Source of the DNA: Deltaproteobacteria bacterium | Lineage (GTDB): Bacteria > Myxococcota_A > Polyangia > Polyangiales > Ga0077539 | Reading direction: 5' to 3' | Assembly: GCA_030694465.1 (NCBI GenBank) | Contig: JAUXYJ010000072.1 | Location: forward strand, 1-45,743 | Length of the DNA: 45,743 nucleotides | Shown: in pieces, positions 31,652 to 39,666 of the stretch | Position numbering within the stretch: the stretch's first letter is position 1 | How the letters are laid out: the number at the start of each line of letters is the position of its first letter | The notes under the pieces: model-generated | The model's input: only the letters and a program-made list of their open reading frames with translations | Told to the model about the DNA's origin: nothing | Databases searched by the model: none | Translations under genes and position numbers: made by a program

Positions 31652-32229
31652 ATCCGCGGTGAAATAGGCAGCTTCTTGAGGATCTCGGCCTCGCGCACGG
31701 CGAGCTCTTGCAGGCGCTTGCGAGCGACGGACTCTCCGGCGATCTCTTCGGCGAGCGAGGCAAAGAGCCGGTAGTGCTGCGCCTCGGAGATAAACAATTG
31801 GCCGTACCAAGCGCGCATGGGCTCGGTGGGAGCGTGATCGCGAAGCAGGCTAAATCGCTCGCAAGATCGCGCTTCGATCAGAGCGCCGACGGTGAGCCGG
31901 TCGAGCAGTGGGCCGAGGTCTCCGTGGGGCGTGTCGACGAGTGATGCCTTGCGCAGGGCTCCTGCGTAGGGGTCTTCGCCGGGGGGCCGTGGGTTAAATC
32001 CGCGCGCTTCGAGCTCGGCGTACACCTGCTGGACGTGGGTGAGCTCTTCGCGGGCGAGCTCACTGAGCGTGCGAACAAGCCGAGAGAACATAGGGTATCG
32101 CGCCACGAGGGCCGTCGCGTTGGACGCGGCCTTGAGCTCGCAGTGCAGGTGATCGTGCAGCACGGCGTCGAGGTCTGAGCGCGCGGCGTCAATCCAATCG
32201 GGGTGTGTGGGCGCAAGCAATCCAAGCAT
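31645..32229 (-). CDS. miaE: tRNA 2-methylthio-N6-isopentenyladenosine(37) hydroxylase MiaE
   Basis: A 194-residue non-heme di-iron enzyme of the ferritin-like fold that hydroxylates the isopentenyl group at A37. The six-ligand pattern is visible: E31, the E62xxH65 pair (REELTHVQQVYAELEARG), E119 (GALIEARSCERF) and E149xxH152 (ISEAQHYRLF). GFNPRPPGEDPYAG is also characteristic. The ATG at 32229 is used; the GTG before it is an unlikely alternative. The enzyme acts on tRNAs with A36-A37, such as the tRNA-Leu(CAA) in this window. It overlaps the previous convergent gene. Confidence 0.92.
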   Translation of the reverse strand: MLGLLAPTHPDWIDAARSDLDAVLHDHLHCELKAASNATALVARYPMFSRLVRTLSELAREELTHVQQVYAELEARGFNPRPPGEDPYAGALRKASLVDTPHGDLGPLLDRLTVGALIEARSCERFSLLRDHAPTEPMRAWYGQLFISEAQHYRLFASLAEEIAGESVARKRLQELAVREAEILKKLPISPRIH

Positions 32230-32276
32230 CACGGCGAGGCGCGGTGTAGCATCTTTTGACGCCCTCGCGTGGGGCC

Positions 32277-32870
32277 GTGCCTCTGTCTACAAACACCCTG
32301 AGAATATCCGTGCGTACTTGCTCTGCTGGCGTTGTCTATGCGCTCATGACTGTGGCGTCGCTGGCGTGCAACGACGGTCATTCGCGGCCACCGAGCGAGC
32401 CCGATCCTGCGGACGCCGAGGTCGTGTTGAGCGTGCCGCGGGAGGCCAACCCTGCGATTGAGTCAGGCGAGCCCGAGCTCGTGACGGGCTCTCAGTGTCC
32501 AGGGGTGAGGCTCTATCGCGTGTCGCGTCGGTGGGCTGCGGACGCGGGAGTCACTGCGCGCCTAGGGCCGCGCTATTTTGGTCTCGATGATCGCCACCGA
32601 GTGATCGCCCTGCGCGACGTGGTGTTGTGTGAACTCCAGCAAATGCACTGGGTGACTACGCCTCATGATGAGGGCAGTTATCTCTTGCATTGGCGTGGGC
32701 CGTGGCTGTTCTCGATGGACGAAGAGTGTGTGTGGCGCGGGCCGATTCGCACGCGAGCGACCGCAGATGGGCGAGCCCTCACGGTGCGTGAGCGGTGCGT
32801 GCGTCCCACGCGAGAGCGCACGGTGACCCTTGAGGTAGACCGTGCGTATCGCGAGCTGCGTGGGCCCTGA
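32277..32870 (+). CDS. Hypothetical lipoprotein
   Basis: About 197 residues, with a signal sequence ending at a lipobox-like ASLAC and then NDG. The start is uncertain: a TTG at 32256, this GTG at 32277 and a GTG at 32310 all keep the signal peptide, and none has a strong ribosome binding site. After an acidic Pro-rich linker the mature part (about 70-197) is beta-rich (GVRLYRVSRRWAADAGVTAR, LLHWRGPWLFSMDEECVWRG) with three Cys. I do not recognise the family. It diverges from miaE. Confidence 0.6.
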   Translation: MPLSTNTLRISVRTCSAGVVYALMTVASLACNDGHSRPPSEPDPADAEVVLSVPREANPAIESGEPELVTGSQCPGVRLYRVSRRWAADAGVTARLGPRYFGLDDRHRVIALRDVVLCELQQMHWVTTPHDEGSYLLHWRGPWLFSMDEECVWRGPIRTRATADGRALTVRERCVRPTRERTVTLEVDRAYRELRGP

Positions 32871-32894
32871 AGCGCTCTTGGGTGGCAGTGCGGT

Positions 32895-34526
32895 GTGGAC
32901 CTTGTGCGGGCATTCGAATTACACCCTTGGGCTGTGCAAACGGATCGCATTGTGGTGGCAGGCTGGGGCGTGGTGGCGCCTGGGGCGAGCGGTGTGAGCG
33001 CGCTTCGGTCGCTACTTTTGCAGGGAAAGAGCGCCATCACGACCCCCAACCTTGGGCCCCTGGGCGAGGGGCTCTTTGCCGTGGGGCAGCCCTCGCTGGA
33101 CGAGGCCGCGTTGCACGGGTGGCTGAGCGCGCATTGGGGGCCGGCGCGCGCGACGCAGTGGGTTCACCGCGCGGGGGACTGCGTGAAATTTACCGTAGCT
33201 GCGTGTGCCGAGGCGCTTGAGAGCAACGCGGGGCTCGAGGCTTTGTTGCGCGCGCTTGATCCGCGGGTGCGGGTGATCTTGGGGACAGGGCTGACTGATT
33301 TGGGCGAGGCGTTTAGGGCTCGCGAAGATCTCACACGGGCCACGCGTGTGTGGGAGAGCTTTTGGGCCGACCCTGCGCGCAACGAGGCGCGGCGAGTGTA
33401 CGAGCGCGCGCGTGCCGAGGGCGCACAGCCCACCGCACACGAGCCCGAGGACTACCGAGCGCACGCCGAAGACAGCCTCGCGCGCTACGAAGCTCTGTTG
33501 AGATTTAACGCGTATTGGACCACGCAGAGTGATCAGCGTGCGCGGTTCGAAGCGCAGCTTCGAGAGATCGAGCGCAGTGGCGCGGTGAGCGACCTCGCGC
33601 GTGGTCCCTTGCGTGTGATCGCCGCACGGCAGCGCGCGCTGCGGAGCTTGCTTGAGAAATTCGGGGCGCCCCCGCCGCCGTGGCACGGGGTTGATCCGCA
33701 GCTCTTGTGGTCCATCCCCAACGCGCCCGCAGCCGAGCTCACGATGCTGTTGGGCTTGCACGGCCCTGCGTTTGCGCCCGCGGGTGCGTGTGCCGCGTTT
33801 GGCTTGTCGCTCTCGCTCGCGTGCGAAGCGATCGCGCATGGGGCGTGCGACGCTGCGATCGTGGGGGCGTGCGACCCGAGCCCGCTGCCCGAGGTGGTCG
33901 CGGCGTTTCATCGCGCGAGGCTCACGCCGGCGTGTGGGACCCGCAATGACCCGTTTACGGAGCTACGCGGGACGCACGTGGCGGGGGGCGCGTGTGTCTG
34001 GATTATCACACGTGAAAGCGTCTTGCGTGCGCACGGTCTTGTCCCCGTAGGCCCAGCGATTGTGGGCCACGCGGTGAGCTCGGACGCCGAGCACATGATC
34101 ACGCCGAGCGAAGAGGGGCCGCGTCGCGCGATTGGGCAAGCGATCGCGATGGCGGGGATCACTCCGGGGCAGATCGCGCTCTGGGATCTCCACGCGAGCG
34201 GCACGCCAGGCGACGCGAGCGAGCTCGCGCACGTGAGGCAATTTGCAGGGCCAAAGACACGGTTGACCGCGCGCAAGGGGCAGCTCGGGCACGGGATGGG
34301 CGTGGCCGGTGGCTGGGAGATCACGGCCCTGGCGCTCTCGCTCAGAGACCAATATGCGATGGACACTGGGATTGATCGCGACGCGATTCACCCGGAGCTT
34401 GCGGCGAGCACGGGCGGGGCCCTGGTCACGCGAGGGGGCGCAGAAGTGCATGGAGATTATGCGGTCAAGGTCTCGCTCGGTGTGGGCGGGATCACGAGCT
34501 GTGTGGTGATCGAGCGCATGGCGTAG
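32895..34526 (+). CDS. Beta-ketoacyl synthase-like enzyme with large insertion
   Basis: A 543-residue thiolase-fold ketosynthase. The catalytic set is intact: C299 (APAGACAAFGLSLS), H433 (DLHASGTPGD) and H466 with K461 (RKGQLGHGMGVAGG), at spacings like FabF. The N-terminus also fits (RIVVAGWGVVAPGASG). The nucleophile is about 135 residues later than in FabF because of a helical, charged insertion at about 140-270 (rich in Ala, Glu and Arg). Ketosynthases condense acyl units in fatty-acid or polyketide synthesis. No acyl-carrier protein or other PKS module is nearby; the next gene is a PlsC acyltransferase, 54-63 bases downstream. The GTG at 32895 is the likely start. Confidence 0.8.
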   Translation: MDLVRAFELHPWAVQTDRIVVAGWGVVAPGASGVSALRSLLLQGKSAITTPNLGPLGEGLFAVGQPSLDEAALHGWLSAHWGPARATQWVHRAGDCVKFTVAACAEALESNAGLEALLRALDPRVRVILGTGLTDLGEAFRAREDLTRATRVWESFWADPARNEARRVYERARAEGAQPTAHEPEDYRAHAEDSLARYEALLRFNAYWTTQSDQRARFEAQLREIERSGAVSDLARGPLRVIAARQRALRSLLEKFGAPPPPWHGVDPQLLWSIPNAPAAELTMLLGLHGPAFAPAGACAAFGLSLSLACEAIAHGACDAAIVGACDPSPLPEVVAAFHRARLTPACGTRNDPFTELRGTHVAGGACVWIITRESVLRAHGLVPVGPAIVGHAVSSDAEHMITPSEEGPRRAIGQAIAMAGITPGQIALWDLHASGTPGDASELAHVRQFAGPKTRLTARKGQLGHGMGVAGGWEITALALSLRDQYAMDTGIDRDAIHPELAASTGGALVTRGGAEVHGDYAVKVSLGVGGITSCVVIERMA

Positions 34527-34589
34527 GGCGTGGGCGAGAGGTCTGCGCTTGATCGCGGCGGTGTGCTTGTGCTTTGGTGATTGCGCGTT

Positions 34590-35333
34590 GTGAGTGATCA
34601 AACGAGCGCAGCAGGGCGGGCATTGCGGGGCGGCTACGAGACCCTAGGCATCTCGTTGTCCATGTTGTTGGACGCTGGGCGTGGGATCATGACCACGGAG
34701 AGCGCTGACAAGCGGTTGATAGAATGGTCCGCAAAAATGCTGGACCTTGTCGACATGAAGTTTACCGTGACCGGGCGCGAGAACATCGACCCGAGCAAGA
34801 GCTACTTGCTCATGTCGAATCACGCGTCGCACTTTGATATTCCGGTGCTGTATCAGGCGTATCGACGGCCTTTGCGCATGGTGGCCAAGAAAGAGCTCTA
34901 CCGCATCCCGTTCTTTGGGCCTGCGATGCGCGCTGCGGGGTTTCCGGAGGTTGATCGGGGCAACCGCGCCAAGGCAGTCGAGAGCCTGCGCCAAGGCTCC
35001 TCGCTCATCGAGAGCGGGGTCTCTCTCTGGATCGCGCCCGAGGGAACGCGCTCGCGCGACGGGACCCTGCAGCCCTATAAAAAAGGCGGCTTTGTGCTCG
35101 CGCTTGAGTCATCGCTGGTGATCCTCCCGTTGGGCCTCGCGGGCACGCGAGACGTGCTCGCTCCCTCGACGTTGACGCTGCACCGAGGGGTGCATGTTCA
35201 TGCTCATTTTGGCGCGCCCATTGTGCCTAGCGCCGAGGGGTACTCGGTGCCCGCGCGGGACGCGTTGATGGCCACGGTGCGCGCGTCAATGGTCGAATCG
35301 ATCGCCTATGCACAGGCCCAGCGCGGTGCATAA
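34590..35333 (+). CDS. 1-acylglycerol-3-phosphate O-acyltransferase-like (PlsC)
   Basis: A 247-residue PlsC-family acyltransferase that transfers acyl chains to glycerolipid-like acceptors. Motif I is NHASHFD (about 77-83) and motif III is APEGTRSRDG (about 149-158), with a FPEVDRGN segment between. A GTG at 34590 is taken as start; a TTG at 34581 adds three residues. There is no clear transmembrane helix at the N-terminus, so it may be peripheral. It follows the ketosynthase in the same direction, which suggests a joint role in lipid synthesis, though that is inference. Confidence 0.85.
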   Translation: MSDQTSAAGRALRGGYETLGISLSMLLDAGRGIMTTESADKRLIEWSAKMLDLVDMKFTVTGRENIDPSKSYLLMSNHASHFDIPVLYQAYRRPLRMVAKKELYRIPFFGPAMRAAGFPEVDRGNRAKAVESLRQGSSLIESGVSLWIAPEGTRSRDGTLQPYKKGGFVLALESSLVILPLGLAGTRDVLAPSTLTLHRGVHVHAHFGAPIVPSAEGYSVPARDALMATVRASMVESIAYAQAQRGA

Positions 35334-35425
35334 ATCCCGCGCCCGTTGCGTCTACTCACACCCACCATGCGTGCCCTCGTACGTGTGCGGCCCTCTCTGA
35401 CTTCGTAGCCCAAAGGACACCCCTG

Positions 35426-36034
35426 GTGAACGCCCCATCCCGTCGCAGCACATTGATTTCTCTTGTCCCTGTCGCGCTTGTCGCTGCATCGATTGCTGGA
35501 TTTGCTGCGGTCGCCTCGGCTCAAGCGCGGCTCGATCAGCTCAGTGGACGCAACCCTAGGCCTACGCCCAGCTTCACTTCGGACGGAGGCACCGACGCGC
35601 GGATCGCGTCGAACAACGTGGGCAGCGGCAACGGCCCCACGGTCTCGAGCGGACCCAGCTCGGCGCTCTCGGGAAGCGCAGATTCGCACCCCGAGGCCAT
35701 CACGGGCCCCATCAACGAGGCCGACGCCGCGCGGATCTTGCGCTCACGCATGAGCCAACTGCAGCCCTGTTTTGATCAAGCGCGCACACGCGATCGTCGC
35801 TTTACCGCGGCGCGTGTCAATGTGCGCCTGACCATCGAGCGCGACGGCCGTGTGCGTCCGCCGTTGCTCAACGTGAATCCGGCCAACCCCGAGATGCTGA
35901 GCTGTCTAAACACGGCCATTGTGGCCATGACGTTTCCGCGTCCGGCGACGTCGCCGCTTGTGCTGTCGTACCCCATGAACTTTGTGCCCGCGCCCACGGC
36001 AGCGCCTGTGCGCCCGCGCGGCACACGACGCTAG
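35426..36034 (+). CDS. Exported protein with AgmX/PglI-type C-terminal domain
   Basis: A 202-residue protein starting at GTG, with AAAGGA (35412-35417) eight bases upstream. A signal peptide or anchor (LISLVPVALVAASIAGFAAV, cleaving near ASAQ) leads to a Ser/Gly/Asn-rich linker (40-95). The C-terminal 100 residues have the TonB-like AgmX/PglI pattern: SQLQPCFDQARTRDRRF, then VRLTIERDGRV and LSCLNTAIVAMTFPRP. The two Cys (about 113 and 153) are usual for this domain. In myxobacteria it occurs in gliding and envelope proteins, but the job here is unknown. Palindrome copy 7 lies at 35942-35956. Confidence 0.78.
   Translation: MNAPSRRSTLISLVPVALVAASIAGFAAVASAQARLDQLSGRNPRPTPSFTSDGGTDARIASNNVGSGNGPTVSSGPSSALSGSADSHPEAITGPINEADAARILRSRMSQLQPCFDQARTRDRRFTAARVNVRLTIERDGRVRPPLLNVNPANPEMLSCLNTAIVAMTFPRPATSPLVLSYPMNFVPAPTAAPVRPRGTRR
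35942..35956. repeat. Dispersed palindrome, copy 7 (15 of 16 bases)
   Basis: CCGGCGACGTCGCCG, lacking only the last G of the palindrome. It is read as PATSP near the C-terminus of the AgmX/PglI-type protein. Confidence 0.7.
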
Positions 36035-36150
36035 ACGCAACGCGCTGCGTCATCGTTTGCGAGTGAAATCACCGGGGTTTTGTGGGTCTCGCGAGGTAGG
36101 GTGAAGCGTCTTTTGCTTTGGCCTCAATATCTTGCTGGAGGTAGTGCTCG

Positions 36151-39100
36151 GTGACGTTGCGAACGTGGTTTTCGGCTCGTACGGGCCTTGGGTTGGGCGT
36201 GTTGGGAGCGGTGGCGTTGGTCACGACCGCGACGTGCGCGCCTGCGTTTGACACGACGCGCGTCGAGGGACCGCGCGCTGAGACCGTGGGCGGGGACGTC
36301 TTTGGCGTGGTCTGCGAACGCGTAGATGTCAGCGAAAATCCAACAGATATCGATTTTTCGCGCGCGCGTCCTGTGTGTGCAGGGCTCACGATGGATCCCT
36401 GCATGTCGGCCGAGGGCGGCGTAGGCCCACGGGTGTGTGCGATGGCCTCGAAGCGCACCGCGATTGTGGGCGCGCTCGACCGCGTCGCGCCGATGTCCCT
36501 GCACCGCCCGCTTGACCAGCTGTTGCAGCAGCTCTTGCCGTTGTATGGGCCTCAAGACGGTCGCTTCACGATGGGCGCTCTCGTCGATTTGCCTGACGGA
36601 ACGCAGGCTCCCGCCGAAGACCTCTTGCCTCGCACGACGCGCTCGGTGAGTGAGCTCTTGCGCTCGCTCATCCGCGACGAAGAAGTGGTCTCAGCGATCT
36701 CGCGCATTTCGTTTCGCGAGGGCACAAGGCCTGCGCGGTTGGCCTTGGGGGCCACACAGGCGATGCTCTCGTATCCGCGCATGGGGCAGTCGATCGAGCG
36801 CATGATGTCGCTCTTGCGCCCGGCCGACGGCGACCGCCCCGCCGGAGCCGGAAATCCTCAGCTCAACATCCTCCTCGACGTCGCTCGCTCTGAGATGTCC
36901 CGCGCGGCCCCTGCGCCCGCTTCGCCTGCCGCGGTGGGCACGACCCTCGACGCGGTGATGGACCTCGTGTTTCGCCAAGACGACGCGCTCTCGACGGGCA
37001 AACCACGGCTCATTGTGCGCCGAGATAGCTTCGGCATGCCTCGCGTCGCCCGCGCGATGGACGGCTCGCTGCCCATGCCCTTTGTCGACGCCAACAGCGA
37101 CGGCGCAGCCGACAGCCAAGGAGGGCGCTTTGTGGCCGCTGGGCGTGTGCTCAACGTGCCGACGCCCTTCGCGACCACCACGGCCGCAGGGGGCGGGATG
37201 CGAGACCCCGAGGGCCGCGCGCTGACCAACCTCGGGCCCATGTTTGAGTACGTGGACCTCGATCGCACCCTGATGGGCGCGCTGATGCGTGACACCCGGA
37301 GCCTCGTGCGCCCGGACAACAACATCGCGCTGCAATTGGCCCGGAGCGCGAGCGGCTTCTTTGGCCCACGTCGCATGGTGACGCGCGACGATGCGAGCGC
37401 AGATGCAGCGTGTCCGACGGACGAAGATCCACGTCGTCGCTGTCGTCCGCCCGCGCTGCAGTACAACAGCTTTGACGCAACGGGCTCGGCGCCCGCGCTG
37501 GATCTCTTGCATGCGCTAGGGATTTTGCTGGGTCATCGCGAGGTTGATCCGGTGCTCGAGACCGCGCAACAGCTGATGACCAACCACGCGGGGCTCCTCG
37601 CGCGCAACACCGCGGCGATGCTCGCGATCGACCGCGTGTCGGACATGACACCCGCTGCGCGCATGGACGCGCGCTCGGTGATCTGGGACGACGTCGTGGA
37701 TATTGTCAGGGATATCTCACGTAAACCGGGCCTCCTCGAGGACCTGCTCACCGCGGTGCAAGACCCCGCGACCGAGCAGTGGATGCGCGCGTTTGCGACG
37801 TTTACGGTGCACCGCGATCGCGTCGAGCCCGACTGGACCTCTGCCTCGCGCATGAACGCATCGCTCGCGTCGCGCACGTTCTCGCAGCGTGTGGACTATG
37901 CGCGCTCAGACATCGTCGATCAGCGCGTTGGGCCCGACGGGGTGACGAGCTACGGACCTAACGATAACCGCAGCATTATGCAGCGATTTTTGCACTTGGT
38001 GTACGACCTTGATGGCGTGCGCATGTGCAACAAGAACGGCGCGCGGGTGATCACGTTTGGGATCCCGTTGCCGGGGACCTACAGCGCGTGCGAGATCTTC
38101 GAGGTCCCCGACGCCGCAGTGTTCTATCTGCAGACGGTGATCGGCACCGGAAACATCGAGATGAAGCCCGGTTTTCTCAGGCTCGCAGGCAATATTTCGC
38201 CTGCGCTGATGGACGGGATTCTCTCGCGCGAGACCGAGATCGAGGGCTTTGACACCACGCCCACGCCGCAGGCGGTCAACCGCATGGTGTTTGCGCCCGA
38301 TGTGCGCCGCACGGCGATGCTGCGCGGGCTGATGGATCCACCGGTGACCCGCGACGGGCGCCCGGTGCGTGAAGTGCACCCAGGGACCATTTTTACCTGG
38401 GAAACCAGCGGATTTTACAACGGTCTCATGCCCCTCGCGCGTGCGTTTAATCGCCACGAGGGTGGGCTCAAGCTCTTTGTGCGCATCATGAGCGCGATGC
38501 ACTTGCACTGGGCTACGGCCAGCGCCGGGGGCTACCAGAGCACCGACCCGATGCGCCCGCTGTACTCGCGGATGTCGGGCGCGCGCAACTACGAGCCGAT
38601 CATCTCGGCCGCGATGGCCGGGGATTTTCCTGCTGCTTCGCGCGAGCTGGTCACCGTGTTGCCGAGGCTCAATGTGGGCGGGCGCACGGGCCGCGACGTG
38701 ATCGCGCAGGCCGTGAGGATGTTCGTGGACCCCGCGCAGTTTGCAGGGATCGCGTACCGCGATGGGCGCACCACGACGACGCGCTCGGATGGCACCACGC
38801 GGGTGGATCAACCGAGCTTGTTTCACCTCTTCGCCGACGCGTTTAACGCGATGGACCCTGTGCTTGATGCGCCCCCTGCTACGCGCACAAGCTGGGAATC
38901 TGCACGCAGTTCGCTCGTGGACACCTTTATGGGGACCACGGGAACCGGCGCGACCACGACCTTCTCGAACCGACAGATCCCTGTGATCAGCCGGCATTTG
39001 TTGCAGTGGGCACGGCAGCGCATCGCCGTGCACCGCACCGCAGGGGACCTTGATCCGTGGGCCCGTGGCATGTCGCGCCGCGCGGCCGAGGTGACCTCGG

Positions 39101-39663
39101 GCCCTGCATTTTCGGCGGGTTATGACCTGCTCGCCGTGCTCGACACCGATGTCCCTGCGCGCACCGCGGCGGGCGACATGCTCAGCTACTTCTTGGACGA
39201 CAGCGGGACCAACCCGGACAACCCCTTTGGGCTCACGCTTACGGCGATGGGGGACGCGCTGCAAATGCTCCGAGTCGACAGTGACATCGACCCGCTGTTG
39301 CGCGCGATGGCGCCCGCGATGCAGCGCAGGGTCACCAGCACCGAGGGCGTCGAAATCACCGACGGATTGCTCATGAGCTCGCTGCGCTTGCTCGACCGTT
39401 CGCGGCAGTACGACACCAACCAAGTACTCGATCGCGTGCTGATGAACCTGGTCTCGCGGCCCAACCCCAACGTCGCGGGCGACGAGCCCATCAGTGTCTT
39501 GGCCGACGCGATCGCAGAGAACACCCGCGTGCGCCCCAACGAGAACAAGCCGCTCTCGACCGACGACGTGCGGCGAATCTTTGGCGAGGTCGAGAGCTTC
39601 TTTAGCGATCGCTCGCGCGGCCTTGAGCAGTTTTATTACATCGTGCAGCACCGGAGACTCTGA
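36151..39663 (+). CDS. Giant exported protein of unknown function
   Basis: A 1170-residue protein from a GTG with GGAGG (36137-36141) nine bases upstream. The N-terminus is a signal (GLGLGVLGAVALVTTATCAP) with a Cys at about 29, a possible non-canonical lipobox. The rest is a soluble, mostly helical protein without transmembrane segments, with few Cys (CPTDEDPRRRCRPP near 414-427 and CNKNGARVITFGIPLPGTYSAC-like pairing near 629-650, given here by ends). No known domain is recognised. The FadL-like porin gene begins three bases after its stop, so they are co-transcribed; a periplasmic or surface partner of the porin is plausible. Confidence 0.8.
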   Translation: MTLRTWFSARTGLGLGVLGAVALVTTATCAPAFDTTRVEGPRAETVGGDVFGVVCERVDVSENPTDIDFSRARPVCAGLTMDPCMSAEGGVGPRVCAMASKRTAIVGALDRVAPMSLHRPLDQLLQQLLPLYGPQDGRFTMGALVDLPDGTQAPAEDLLPRTTRSVSELLRSLIRDEEVVSAISRISFREGTRPARLALGATQAMLSYPRMGQSIERMMSLLRPADGDRPAGAGNPQLNILLDVARSEMSRAAPAPASPAAVGTTLDAVMDLVFRQDDALSTGKPRLIVRRDSFGMPRVARAMDGSLPMPFVDANSDGAADSQGGRFVAAGRVLNVPTPFATTTAAGGGMRDPEGRALTNLGPMFEYVDLDRTLMGALMRDTRSLVRPDNNIALQLARSASGFFGPRRMVTRDDASADAACPTDEDPRRRCRPPALQYNSFDATGSAPALDLLHALGILLGHREVDPVLETAQQLMTNHAGLLARNTAAMLAIDRVSDMTPAARMDARSVIWDDVVDIVRDISRKPGLLEDLLTAVQDPATEQWMRAFATFTVHRDRVEPDWTSASRMNASLASRTFSQRVDYARSDIVDQRVGPDGVTSYGPNDNRSIMQRFLHLVYDLDGVRMCNKNGARVITFGIPLPGTYSACEIFEVPDAAVFYLQTVIGTGNIEMKPGFLRLAGNISPALMDGILSRETEIEGFDTTPTPQAVNRMVFAPDVRRTAMLRGLMDPPVTRDGRPVREVHPGTIFTWETSGFYNGLMPLARAFNRHEGGLKLFVRIMSAMHLHWATASAGGYQSTDPMRPLYSRMSGARNYEPIISAAMAGDFPAASRELVTVLPRLNVGGRTGRDVIAQAVRMFVDPAQFAGIAYRDGRTTTTRSDGTTRVDQPSLFHLFADAFNAMDPVLDAPPATRTSWESARSSLVDTFMGTTGTGATTTFSNRQIPVISRHLLQWARQRIAVHRTAGDLDPWARGMSRRAAEVTSGPAFSAGYDLLAVLDTDVPARTAAGDMLSYFLDDSGTNPDNPFGLTLTAMGDALQMLRVDSDIDPLLRAMAPAMQRRVTSTEGVEITDGLLMSSLRLLDRSRQYDTNQVLDRVLMNLVSRPNPNVAGDEPISVLADAIAENTRVRPNENKPLSTDDVRRIFGEVESFFSDRSRGLEQFYYIVQHRRL

Positions 39664-39666
39664 GCC

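Noticed and set aside
37906..39651. Long minus-strand open frame (581 codons) opposite the giant exported protein
   Set aside because: It is an antisense shadow in GC-rich DNA: Arg/His-rich composition, no motif, no ribosome binding site, and the plus frame has a signal peptide and good start.
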